Notes under the pieces: model-generated | Told to the model about the DNA's origin: nothing | Seen by the model: only the letters and a program-made list of their open reading frames with translations | Databases searched by the model: none | In this document: positions 54,957-62,624 of the stretch, piece by piece | Layout of the letters: the number at the start of each line of letters is the position of its first letter | Position numbering within the stretch: the first letter of the stretch is position 1 | Made by a program: the position numbers and the translations under genes | NCBI RefSeq assembly: GCF_009749405.1 | Contig: NZ_WBIQ01000007.1 | Coordinates: 62,001-126,000 of the forward strand | From: Agromyces lapidis | GTDB taxonomy: Bacteria; Actinomycetota; Actinomycetes; Actinomycetales; Microbacteriaceae | Length of the DNA stretch: 64,000 nucleotides | Direction: 5' to 3'

Positions 54957-57371
54957 ATGCGCGACGCGAGGCTGGTCGTGCCTGCTGCGGCGGCCTGGGC
55001 GGCGGCTTGGCTGGTCGTGGCCGCACCCGACGCCGGCGTTCCGCAGTGGGTCGCTCCGACGTGGCTCTGGGTACTCGCGGCCGCGCTGCTGCTCGCCGCA
55101 CTGCTCGGGCACGGGTACGGGTACGGGATTCGGGGGCGGGCATCTCGGCTCGGTTCCGTGGCCGCGACCGCGTCGATCGCCGCCGTCGCGGCGGCGCTCG
55201 TCGCGACTTCGGCCGGCATCGCCCTCTCCGCCAGGGATGCCTCGCCGCTCGCGCGTGCGGCCGACGCACGCTCGACCGTCGCGGTCGTCATCGAGCTCAC
55301 CGCGGCGCCGCGCGCGATGGTCTCGGTGTCGCCGGCATGGTCGGCGACGCAAGCCGTCGAGGACGACGACCGCACCGGCGAAGCGTCGGGCCCGGTGCGC
55401 TCCTCGATGCGGATCGAGGGGCGGATCGTGCGGGTCGACGGAGCCGCGGTCGCACCCGTGCCGGTGAGCGGGATCGTCGATGCGGTTCCGGCGACGCTCC
55501 AGCTCGGCGCGGTGCTCTGCTTCCGCGCCCGTGCGTCGCCCGAACCCTCGGTCGAGGCCTCCGCCTTCCGGTTGCGCGCCCAGTCCGACGTCGAGGTGGC
55601 CGCGCCTCCTGCCTGGCTCGGCTGGAGCGCCGGCCTGCGCACCGGCTTCGCCGACGCGGCCACGCGGCTCGGCGGCGACGGCGGAGCGCTCGTGCCGGGG
55701 CTCGCGATCGGCGACACCAGCGCGGTCGGCGAGCCGCTCGACGCGGCGATGAAGGCGAGCTCGCTCAGCCACCTCACGGCGGTGTCGGGGGCGAACTGCG
55801 CGATCGTCACGGCCGCCGCCTTCGCGCTGGCCGCGGCGCTGGGGCTGCGCCGGGGCATCCGCGTGATCATCGCACTGCTCGCGCTCGGTGCGTTCGTCGT
55901 ACTGGTGACGCCCGAGTCGAGCGTCGTGCGGGCGGCCGTGATGGCCGTCGTCGTGCTCATCGCGGTCGCGGCCGGGCGGCCCGGCGGCGGGCTCGCGGCG
56001 CTCGCGCTGGCGGTCGTCGTGCTGCTCGTCGTCGACCCCTGGTACGCGCGCGACTACGGCTTCGCGCTCTCGGTCTGCGCGACCGCTGGCCTGCTCGTGC
56101 TCGCCGGGCCGCTCTCGCGGGCGCTCGCACGCGTGATGCCGGTTCCGTTCGCCGTGATGCTCGGTGTGCCGCTCGCGGCGCAGCTCGCATGCCAGCCGGT
56201 GCTCGTGCTGCTCGACCCGGCGATCGCGGTCTACGGGGTGCCCGCGAACCTGCTCGCGGCCCCGGCCGCGCCGCTCGGCACCGTGGCCGGCCTCATCGGC
56301 TGCCTGCTGCTGCCCGTGCTGCCGTCGCTCGGCTACGCGGCCATGCAGCTCGCGTGGTTGCCGGCGCAGTGGATCGCGGTCGTCGCGAACACCCTGGCGG
56401 CGCTGCCGGGTGGTCGCCTGCCCTGGCTTCCGGATGCCCCGGGCGCGCTGCTGCTCGCCGTCTGCACCGCGCTCGCGCTCAGACTCGTGCTGGGGCGGCC
56501 GCTCGGTCGGCGAGCACGCACGAGCATGGTCGCCCTGCTCGTGATCGCCGTCGCGGTACAGCTCGGCGTCGTCGTGGGCGGACAGGTGATCACCCGCATC
56601 TCGCGCCCGGGCGACTGGGAGGTCGCCGCCTGCGACGTCGGCCAGGGCGATGCCGTGCTCCTGCGGTCGGGGGAGGCGACCGCGCTCATCGACGCGGGGC
56701 CCGACCCGGCTGTGCTCACCCGATGCCTCGATCTGCTCGGCGTCGAGCGCATCGACCTGCTGGTGCTCACGCACTGGGACGCCGACCACGTCGGGGGCGT
56801 CGCCGCGGTCGAGGGCATGGTCACGACCGTGCTGCACGGACCGCTCGACGGCGAACGGTCGTCGCGGGCGCTCGACCCGCTGCTCGCCGAGGGTGCCGAG
56901 GCGACCGCGGTGACGGCCGGCGCCCATGGCGCGCTCGGCCGCACGCAGTGGCGCATACTCTGGCCGGTACCCGACACACCGCCCGGCAACGACGCGAGCG
57001 TCGTGCTCGAGGTCGCGGCCCCGAGCTATCGCGGGGTGTTCCTCGGCGACCTCGGAGAAGATGCGCAGCGGCGCATGCTCACGGATTCGGGGCTCGGGCG
57101 AGTCGATCTGGTGAAGGTCGCGCACCACGGTTCGGCCGATCAGCGCGATGCGCTGTACGAACGGCTCGGTGCGTCGGTCGGGCTCATCGGCGTCGGAGCC
57201 GACAACGGATACGGGCATCCGACCGACCGGCTGCTCGAACTGCTCGAACGCACCCGCACGATGCCGCTGCGCACCGACCTCTCCGGCACGATCGTGCTCT
57301 CACCCGATGGGAACGGGATGCGCGTGTGGAGCGAACGCGGCGTCGGCGGCGCCGGCGCGATGCACGGTTGA
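54957..57371 (+). CDS. comEC: ComEC/Rec2-family DNA channel protein
   Basis: An 804-aa competence channel for DNA entry. The N-terminal part has an OB-like extracytoplasmic domain, then the Competence domain with about ten spans (LTAVSGANCAIVTAAAFALAAALG is its signature; DYGFALSVCATAGLLVLAGPLSRAL follows). The C-terminal metallo-beta-lactamase fold has CDVGQGDAVLL, LVLTHWDADHVGG, LGDLGEDAQ and KVAHHGSADQ, the nuclease-like metal site. ATG starts directly after the comEA TGA. All domains appear intact, so natural uptake could be functional; pilus genes are not in this window. Confidence 0.92.
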   Translation: MRDARLVVPAAAAWAAAWLVVAAPDAGVPQWVAPTWLWVLAAALLLAALLGHGYGYGIRGRASRLGSVAATASIAAVAAALVATSAGIALSARDASPLARAADARSTVAVVIELTAAPRAMVSVSPAWSATQAVEDDDRTGEASGPVRSSMRIEGRIVRVDGAAVAPVPVSGIVDAVPATLQLGAVLCFRARASPEPSVEASAFRLRAQSDVEVAAPPAWLGWSAGLRTGFADAATRLGGDGGALVPGLAIGDTSAVGEPLDAAMKASSLSHLTAVSGANCAIVTAAAFALAAALGLRRGIRVIIALLALGAFVVLVTPESSVVRAAVMAVVVLIAVAAGRPGGGLAALALAVVVLLVVDPWYARDYGFALSVCATAGLLVLAGPLSRALARVMPVPFAVMLGVPLAAQLACQPVLVLLDPAIAVYGVPANLLAAPAAPLGTVAGLIGCLLLPVLPSLGYAAMQLAWLPAQWIAVVANTLAALPGGRLPWLPDAPGALLLAVCTALALRLVLGRPLGRRARTSMVALLVIAVAVQLGVVVGGQVITRISRPGDWEVAACDVGQGDAVLLRSGEATALIDAGPDPAVLTRCLDLLGVERIDLLVLTHWDADHVGGVAAVEGMVTTVLHGPLDGERSSRALDPLLAEGAEATAVTAGAHGALGRTQWRILWPVPDTPPGNDASVVLEVAAPSYRGVFLGDLGEDAQRRMLTDSGLGRVDLVKVAHHGSADQRDALYERLGASVGLIGVGADNGYGHPTDRLLELLERTRTMPLRTDLSGTIVLSPDGNGMRVWSERGVGGAGAMHG

Positions 57372-57519
57372 GCGGCGTGGACCCGAGGTTCGAAGCGCCC
57401 TGCGAGCCGAGTTGGACGCCTCGTCGGCGGTCCCGGGCGACGACTCCGAGGTGCTCTGCCAGGGCGGATCACCGGCCGGCACGGTGGACGCGCCCGGACG
57501 AATCAGGTCGATCCGTCAC

Positions 57520-58077
57520 TCATGCGGGCCGGTACCGCATGGCGACCGCTCCCGACCGGAACTCCTGGCGATCCACGAGTTCGAGCTGGATGCGCTCGCG
57601 CAGCCCTGCGAGCAGCGTCGGCCCGTGCCCGGCGAGGACCGGCTGCACGAGGAACACGTACTCGTCGATCAGTCCCAGATCCGCCAGCGCCAGGGGAAGC
57701 GTCACGCCACCCACGAACAGGCCCTCGCCCGGTTCTCGCTTGAGTCGCTCGACCGCTCGCCCCACATCGTCCCGCACGAGCTCGGCATTCCACTCGACCC
57801 CGCTCAACGTGCTCGACACGACGTACTTCTTCGCCCGGTCGATCGTTTCGGCGAACGGGATCTCCCACTCACGCATCCAGTCCGGCCACGTGCCGGTGGC
57901 CGGCCGTCGCCACGCCGACTCCATCATCCCGTAGGTCACACGGCCGAAGATCAGGGCATCGGCCCGTTCCATCTCGGCGGTCCAGTAGCGCATCGACTCC
58001 TCGTCGGGCGGGAGCCCTGCCTCGTGATGGCAGCAGCCGTCGAGCGTGACGTTGATCGAGTATCGAAGTGGTCTCAT
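57520..58077 (-). CDS. Dihydrofolate-reductase-family (RibD C-terminal type) protein
   Basis: A 185-aa protein of the RibD_C/DHFR-like fold, common in actinobacteria and usually called dihydrofolate reductase family. It has RYSINVTLDGCCHH, ADALIFGRVTYGMMESAWRR, KKYVVSSTL, GEGLFVGGVTLPLALADLGLIDEYVFLVQPVLAGHGPTLLAGL. It probably binds NADPH; the substrate is unknown and a real DHFR role is doubtful. GAGGGAGAG precedes the ATG. It is inserted on the opposite strand between comEC and holA, which are usually adjacent. Confidence 0.82.
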   Translation of the reverse strand: MRPLRYSINVTLDGCCHHEAGLPPDEESMRYWTAEMERADALIFGRVTYGMMESAWRRPATGTWPDWMREWEIPFAETIDRAKKYVVSSTLSGVEWNAELVRDDVGRAVERLKREPGEGLFVGGVTLPLALADLGLIDEYVFLVQPVLAGHGPTLLAGLRERIQLELVDRQEFRSGAVAMRYRPA

Positions 58078-58181
58078 CCCGTTGCTCTCCCTCGCGACGC
58101 GCAGTGAGTCTTCTCCGGACCGTACTCAGACTACTGTCGGCGCCGCTTCGGCCACCGTGTCCCGGTGTCGGCGGCCGACCC

Positions 58182-58187
58182 TAGACT
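58182..58187 (+). promoter_or_regulatory. Candidate -10 of holA
   Basis: TAGACT, 24 nt before the holA GTG, with GGGAGG in the leader. Confidence 0.4.
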
Positions 58188-58211
58188 TGACGACGGAACA
58201 GGGAGGCACGG

Positions 58212-59237
58212 GTGGCAGCACGCGCAGCAGGCGCTTCAGCGCGAACGAAGGTCGCGATTCCGCAGCTGGCGTGGCACGCCGTGCGGCCGGCGCCGATCGT
58301 GCTCGTCTCCGGCGCCGAAGACGTGCTCGCCGAGCGCGCGATCGGCATGCTGCGCGACTTCCTGCGCTCCGAAGACCCGGCGCTCGAGGTCAGCGATCTC
58401 GATGCCGACGGCTACCGCCGGGGTGAGCTCCTCACGCTCGCGAGCCCGTCGCTGTTCGGCGAACCCCGGCTCATCCGGGTGAGCGGGGTCGAGAAGTCCA
58501 GCGACGACTTCCTCCTCGACGCGCTCGAGTACCTCGAGCAGCCCGCCGACGCCACGACGCTCGTGCTGCGGCACCGCAGTGGCGTGCGCGGCAAGAAGCT
58601 GCTCGACGCGATCCGAGCAGGCGGCGGTGGCGGCATAGAGATCGTCTGCGCCGAGCTGAAGAAAGACGCGGAGAAGCAGGACTTCGTCGTCGCCGAGTTC
58701 CGCGCGGAGGGGCGCAAGATCGCACCGGGCGCGCTGCGAGCCCTGGTCGGGGCGTTCAGCGACGATCTGCGCGAGCTCGCCGCCGCGAGCCGCCAGCTGC
58801 TGTCCGATGCGCCCGGCGACATCACCGAGGCGGTCGTCGCCCGGTACTACGGCGGTCGGGTCGAGACGAACTCCTTCGCGGTGGCCGACGCGGCCATCGC
58901 CGGCCGTCACGGCGAGGCGCTCATCGCGTTGCGGCACGCCCTCGACAGCGGGGCTGACCCGGTGCCGATGGTCGCCGCCTTCGCGATGAAGCTGCGCACG
59001 ATGGCGAAGGTCTCGGGCTCGCGGGGGAGCGGCGGCCAGCTCGCCTCCTCGCTCGGCATGGCGCCGTGGCAGGTCGACCGCGCTCGTCGTGATCTGGCCG
59101 GCTGGACGGACGCCGGCCTCGGCGTCGCCATCGAGACGCTCGCCCAGACCGACGCCGCGGTCAAGGGTGCCGAGCGCGACCCGGTCTTCGCGCTCGAGCG
59201 TCTCGTCGGCGTGATCGCCGCCCGCGGCCGCCGCTGA
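58212..59237 (+). CDS. holA: DNA polymerase III delta subunit
   Basis: A 341-aa clamp-loader subunit that opens the beta clamp. N-terminal AAA+-like domain (PAPIVLVSGAEDVLAERAIGMLRDFL; Walker A is degenerate as usual for delta), LASPSLFGEPRLIRVSGVEKSS contains the clamp-binding region, and the C-terminal collar (DAAIAGRHGEALIALRHALDSGADPVPMVAAFAMKLRTMAKVSG). GTG start with GGGAGG. comEA-comEC-holA order is common in Gram-positives; here a DHFR-family gene interrupts it. Confidence 0.9.
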   Translation: MAARAAGASARTKVAIPQLAWHAVRPAPIVLVSGAEDVLAERAIGMLRDFLRSEDPALEVSDLDADGYRRGELLTLASPSLFGEPRLIRVSGVEKSSDDFLLDALEYLEQPADATTLVLRHRSGVRGKKLLDAIRAGGGGGIEIVCAELKKDAEKQDFVVAEFRAEGRKIAPGALRALVGAFSDDLRELAAASRQLLSDAPGDITEAVVARYYGGRVETNSFAVADAAIAGRHGEALIALRHALDSGADPVPMVAAFAMKLRTMAKVSGSRGSGGQLASSLGMAPWQVDRARRDLAGWTDAGLGVAIETLAQTDAAVKGAERDPVFALERLVGVIAARGRR

Positions 59238-59276
59238 GCGCGGCCCCCGGCGAGCGCGGCCTCCGCGAGCGCGGCC
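59236..59276 (+). repeat. Three copies of GAGCGCGGCC after holA
   Basis: The 10-mer starts at 59236, 59252 and 59267, that is 16 and 15 bp apart. It begins within the holA stop. This stretch (59238-59470) otherwise shows no gene that I can support. Confidence 0.5.
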
Positions 59277-59470
59277 CGGCTGGCGCGGCGTCCGCCGCGC
59301 GCGACCACGCGCTGCGCCGCTTCGGTGGGCTCTGCGCCGGTCGAACTGGCGCAGAGGCCGTGCAGGCGGTGCGGGACGTGCGGGCGGCGCAGGCCGAGAA
59401 CGTTCGTCCCGCGCCGATACGCCGGGCCGCAGGCGAGCGGGGAGCGCTTCGCGAGGCATCCGGGAACGAC

Positions 59471-59496
59471 GAAGGCCCCGCCGGAGCGGGGCCTTC
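59471..59496 (-). terminator. Hairpin terminator of rpsT
   Basis: 11-bp perfect arms (GAAGGCCCCGC and complement) with a 4-nt loop, 24 bp beyond the rpsT stop. Only a short T-containing stretch follows on the minus strand. Confidence 0.7.
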
Positions 59497-59520
59497 AGCC
59501 GGACTGCAGTGCGACGCGAC

Positions 59521-59781
59521 TCAGAGCGCGGCGGCCTGCTTCGCGATCGCCGACTTGCGGTTCGCGGCCTGGTTCTTGTGGATGACGCCCTTCGACACGG
59601 CCTTGTCGAGCTTGCGGCCGGCGACGCGGACGGCAGCGGTGGCCTTCTCCTTGTCGCCCGAGGCGATGGCCTCGCGAGCGGCGCGGACGACGGTCTTGAC
59701 CTCGCTCTTCACGGCCTTGTTGCGCTCTTCGGCCTTGCGGTTGGTCTTGATGCGCTTGATCTGCGACTTGATGTTTGCCAC
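59521..59781 (-). CDS. rpsT: 30S ribosomal protein S20
   Basis: An 86-aa ribosomal protein that binds 16S rRNA. It begins [21 protein letters not shown] and continues [45 protein letters not shown], all canonical. The GTG at 59781 gives the standard N-terminus; an open frame extends upstream without homology. A hairpin terminator lies downstream. It is monocistronic, divergent from nothing and preceded by an unassigned 121-bp leader/promoter region. Confidence 0.97.
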   Translation of the reverse strand: MANIKSQIKRIKTNRKAEERNKAVKSEVKTVVRAAREAIASGDKEKATAAVRVAGRKLDKAVSKGVIHKNQAANRKSAIAKQAAAL

Positions 59782-59902
59782 GTGTGGTTCGTCTTTCGTT
59801 CTCGTGTGGGTACAGGATGTGCCGTCACGAGGTAGAGGGGCTCGTGCCCGGCGATCGTGCGGGGTGGGACCCACACGGCAAGCCAACAGGCAACGATACC
59901 AG

Positions 59903-60691
59903 CTACGCGCGAGCGGCACCAATGCGCCGAGCGTCGAGTCGGCGGCGCACGGCGGCACGACGGTCGAGCTCGGCGACGGCGCCGAGCACGGCCGCGGTGA
60001 AATCGTCGGGACGGGTGAGGCTCACGAGGTGCGTCGCCCCGGGCACGATCACGAGCCGCGCGTCCTGCGCCGCGCGCAGGAGCGTGCGCTCCTGAAGCCG
60101 GAAGTGGTCGTACCGCCCGTTGACGAACCAGATCGGCACGCGCACCTTCGCGACGGCCGCCCGAGGATCGAGCCGCCCCACGGCGGTGAGCGCCGGGCCC
60201 ATCACGTCGAGCGCGACGCCGCCGGCGACGACGTCGCGCACGGACTCCTTGCTGAGGAAGACCGCCGCCATGGCGTCGTTGAGCCCGCGCCCGCGGTCGG
60301 GCAGTCGGGCGATCGATGCCGCGATCGACTGGTAGGCGGCAAGGGCCGAGCCGTGGGGGAGCGTTCCGCAGGACGCCGCCACGAGCCCGTCGAGCCGGTC
60401 GGGATGCCGCGCCGCGAACTCGATCGCGAGGTACCCGCCGAGACTCAAACCGACGAGCAGCCGCGGCACGGCGGCGTCGGAGGCCGCATCCGCGTCGGGC
60501 GGGTTCAGCGCCGCGTCGATGATCGTCATGGCCTCGTCGATCGAGAAGTCGCCGCCGAGGCGGGTGCCGTGACCGGGCAGGTCGATCGCCACGGCCTCGA
60601 GGCCGTGCGCCGCCAGCGCATCGAGCTGCCGCCGCCACATCGTCGCCGAGGTGCGGATGCCGTGGACGAGCACGATGCGTGCGCGAGGCAT
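59903..60691 (-). CDS. Alpha/beta-fold hydrolase
   Basis: A 262-aa hydrolase with the oxyanion motif [20 protein letters not shown], the nucleophile elbow GLSLGG (Ser about 81), an acid in VNGRYDHF and a catalytic His in [10 protein letters not shown]. Substrate is unknown. Its ATG lies 3 nt after the response-regulator stop, so it is the third gene of that group and may be part of its output. No signal peptide is visible, so it is probably cytoplasmic. Confidence 0.85.
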   Translation of the reverse strand: MPRARIVLVHGIRTSATMWRRQLDALAAHGLEAVAIDLPGHGTRLGGDFSIDEAMTIIDAALNPPDADAASDAAVPRLLVGLSLGGYLAIEFAARHPDRLDGLVAASCGTLPHGSALAAYQSIAASIARLPDRGRGLNDAMAAVFLSKESVRDVVAGGVALDVMGPALTAVGRLDPRAAVAKVRVPIWFVNGRYDHFRLQERTLLRAAQDARLVIVPGATHLVSLTRPDDFTAAVLGAVAELDRRAAVRRRLDARRIGAARA

Positions 60692-60694
60692 CGC

Positions 60695-61318
60695 TCAGCC
60701 CGCCCGGATCGCCCCGAGTTCGCGGGCGCGCGCGACGGCCGCGGTGCGTGAGCCGACGCCGAGCTTGGTGAAGATGTGCACGAGGTGGGACTTCACGGTC
60801 GCCTCGCTGAGGAACAGCGTCTTGCCGATCTCGCGGTTGGTGCGGCCCTCGGCCACGAGTGCGAGCACCTCGGCCTCGCGAACGGTGAGCCGTTCGCCCG
60901 ACGCCTGCGAGGCGTCGAGCCGCGACGAGAGCCCGGGCGCGAGTGCCTGTTCGCCGACCGCGGCCGCGCGCACCGCGGCGAGCAGCGTGTCGGGCGGGGC
61001 ATCCTTCAGCAGGTAGCCGCTCGCCCCCGCCTCGATCGCACCGAGGATGTCGGCGTCGGTGTCGTAGTTCGTGAGCACGAGCACTCGCGGTGCGCCGGAA
61101 ACCGCCCGGATTCGCCGGGTCGCCTCCGCGCCCTGGATGGCGCCGGGGAACTGGAGATCCATGAGCACGAGGTCGACCGTGTCGCCCCGGGCGAGCCGCA
61201 CCGCGTCTTCGGCGGTGGCGGCCTCGGCGACGACCTGCAGGTCCGACTCGGACTCGAGCATCGCCCGGATGCCGGCGCGGACGACGGGGTGATCGTCGGC
61301 GAGGAGGAGCCGGATCAT
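60695..61318 (-). CDS. NarL/LuxR-family response regulator
   Basis: A 207-aa regulator. Receiver domain residues 1-120 with phosphoacceptor D54 (LVLMDLQFPG) and VLVLTNYDTDADILGAIEAGASGYLLKDAP; LuxR-type HTH at the C-terminus (LTVREAEVLALVAEGRTNREIGKTLFLSEATVKSHLVHIFTKLGVGSRTAAVARA). The ATG overlaps the sensor kinase stop (ATGA), so the pair is coupled. The frame stays open upstream inside the kinase gene; that extension is not real. Target genes are unknown. Confidence 0.93.
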   Translation of the reverse strand: MIRLLLADDHPVVRAGIRAMLESESDLQVVAEAATAEDAVRLARGDTVDLVLMDLQFPGAIQGAEATRRIRAVSGAPRVLVLTNYDTDADILGAIEAGASGYLLKDAPPDTLLAAVRAAAVGEQALAPGLSSRLDASQASGERLTVREAEVLALVAEGRTNREIGKTLFLSEATVKSHLVHIFTKLGVGSRTAAVARARELGAIRAG

Positions 61319-62544
61319 GACGCCACCACCGGGATGCGCACCGAGACCGCCGTGCCCTCGCCGGGGGCGGTCTCGACGTCGGCCGTGCCGCCGAGCTCCT
61401 CGGCGCGCCGACGGATGGCGCGGAGCCCGAACTCGGCCGGATCGGCCCGGCGCGCGACCGCATCTGCGTCGAAGCCGCGGCCGTCGTCGACGATGTCGAG
61501 CGCGATCTCGTCGCCGAGGTAGCTGAGCGTGAGCGAGCAGGCGCGCGCCTCCGCGTGGCGCAGCACGTTCGCGAGCGAGCCCTGCGCGATGCGGAGCAGC
61601 GCCGCATCGAGCGTCATCGGCAGGAGCACGGGGTCGCCGCTCGTCGCGAACTCGACGTGGGTGTCGGCACCCGCCTGGCTCGCCTGCTCGTTCACCGCCT
61701 CGGTGAGCCGGCGGAGCGCGGCCGGCAGGGTCTGCTCGTCGAGGGAGGGCGGGGTGAGCTCGCGGATGAACCGACGTGCCTCGCCGAGGTTCTCGGCTGC
61801 GGTCTCGCGGGCGAGTCGGAGCTTCTCGGCGACCCGCTCGTCGTCGACGTCGCGCTCGGCCGCGTGCAGCAGCATCTGGATGCTCGAGAGCCCCTGCGCG
61901 ACGGTGTCGTGGATCTCGCGGGCGAGCCGTTCGCGCTCGGCGAGCGTGCCGGCCTCGCGGCTCGCGGCCGCGAGCTCCTCGCGGGTCGCGATGAGATCGA
62001 GGATGAGCGACTGGCGCTCCTGCGTCTCCTGCGACATGGCGCGGTAGCCGAGCCCGATCACGATCGCGACGCCCGCGCTGATCAGCGGCCCGAGGATCGA
62101 TCCGACCTCGAAGCCGAGGTGCGTGGCCGTGCCCCACACCGAGAGTCCGAAGGTGATGACGACGAGCGGCACCGAGATCGGGGCGGCGAGCACGTGGAGC
62201 TCGAGGAAGAAGAGGGGGAAGGCGAGGAACGCCGCGTCGGGCGTGAGCGCCGACATGCCGACCCAGAGCGCGAGCAGCGAGGTGAGCCAGAGCACGCGGG
62301 CGAAGGTCGGCACATGCCGGTGCGCGGCCGCGACGCCCGCGCCGTAGCAGGCGAGGAAGGCGACGGCGAGGATGGTGATGGGCACCTCGCCGGGATCGTC
62401 GGCGAGGAGCGCGCGCACGATCACGAAGAGGGTGAGCCCGACGACGAGGAGGTGGAGCCCCAGCCGGAGCGCCACGAACACCGGCCGCAGCGCCGATCGC
62501 GCCACGCGCTCGTCGCTCGGAAGTGTCGTCGCAGCCGTCGTCAT
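61315..62544 (-). CDS. Sensor histidine kinase (HisKA_3 type)
   Basis: A 409-aa membrane kinase. Five to six spans in the N-terminal 165 residues form the sensor, without a large extracellular loop. A coiled linker leads to HisKA_3 with H212 ([26 protein letters not shown]) and the ATPase domain ([49 protein letters not shown]). The architecture recalls LiaS/MacS-type kinases that sense envelope stress; the signal here is not known. Start at 62544 ([13 protein letters not shown]) is 9 nt from TACGCT; an ATG 39 bases upstream is less likely. Confidence 0.9.
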   Translation of the reverse strand: MTTAATTLPSDERVARSALRPVFVALRLGLHLLVVGLTLFVIVRALLADDPGEVPITILAVAFLACYGAGVAAAHRHVPTFARVLWLTSLLALWVGMSALTPDAAFLAFPLFFLELHVLAAPISVPLVVITFGLSVWGTATHLGFEVGSILGPLISAGVAIVIGLGYRAMSQETQERQSLILDLIATREELAAASREAGTLAERERLAREIHDTVAQGLSSIQMLLHAAERDVDDERVAEKLRLARETAAENLGEARRFIRELTPPSLDEQTLPAALRRLTEAVNEQASQAGADTHVEFATSGDPVLLPMTLDAALLRIAQGSLANVLRHAEARACSLTLSYLGDEIALDIVDDGRGFDADAVARRADPAEFGLRAIRRRAEELGGTADVETAPGEGTAVSVRIPVVAS

Positions 62545-62553
62545 GGTGCTTCG

Positions 62554-62559
62554 AGCGTA
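62554..62559 (-). promoter_or_regulatory. Candidate -10 of the sensor kinase gene
   Basis: TACGCT on the minus strand, 9 nt from the ATG at 62544, in the 80-bp spacer shared with lepA. Confidence 0.4.
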
Positions 62560-62624
62560 GCCTCGGGGCCTGCCGCGAGGCATCCGTCGAAAGTCTGAAG
62601 CGAAGTCATGGGAGAATCGTCGGG

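Noticed and set aside
55007-57934. 975-codon plus-strand frame overlapping comEC in another phase
   Set aside because: The comEC frame carries all the expected motifs. This one is Arg/Gly/Ala-rich noise and even runs into the DHFR-family gene.
60695-62137. Long frame extending the response regulator upstream
   Set aside because: The extension overlaps the sensor kinase in a different phase and lacks domains. The receiver domain begins at the ATG at 61318.
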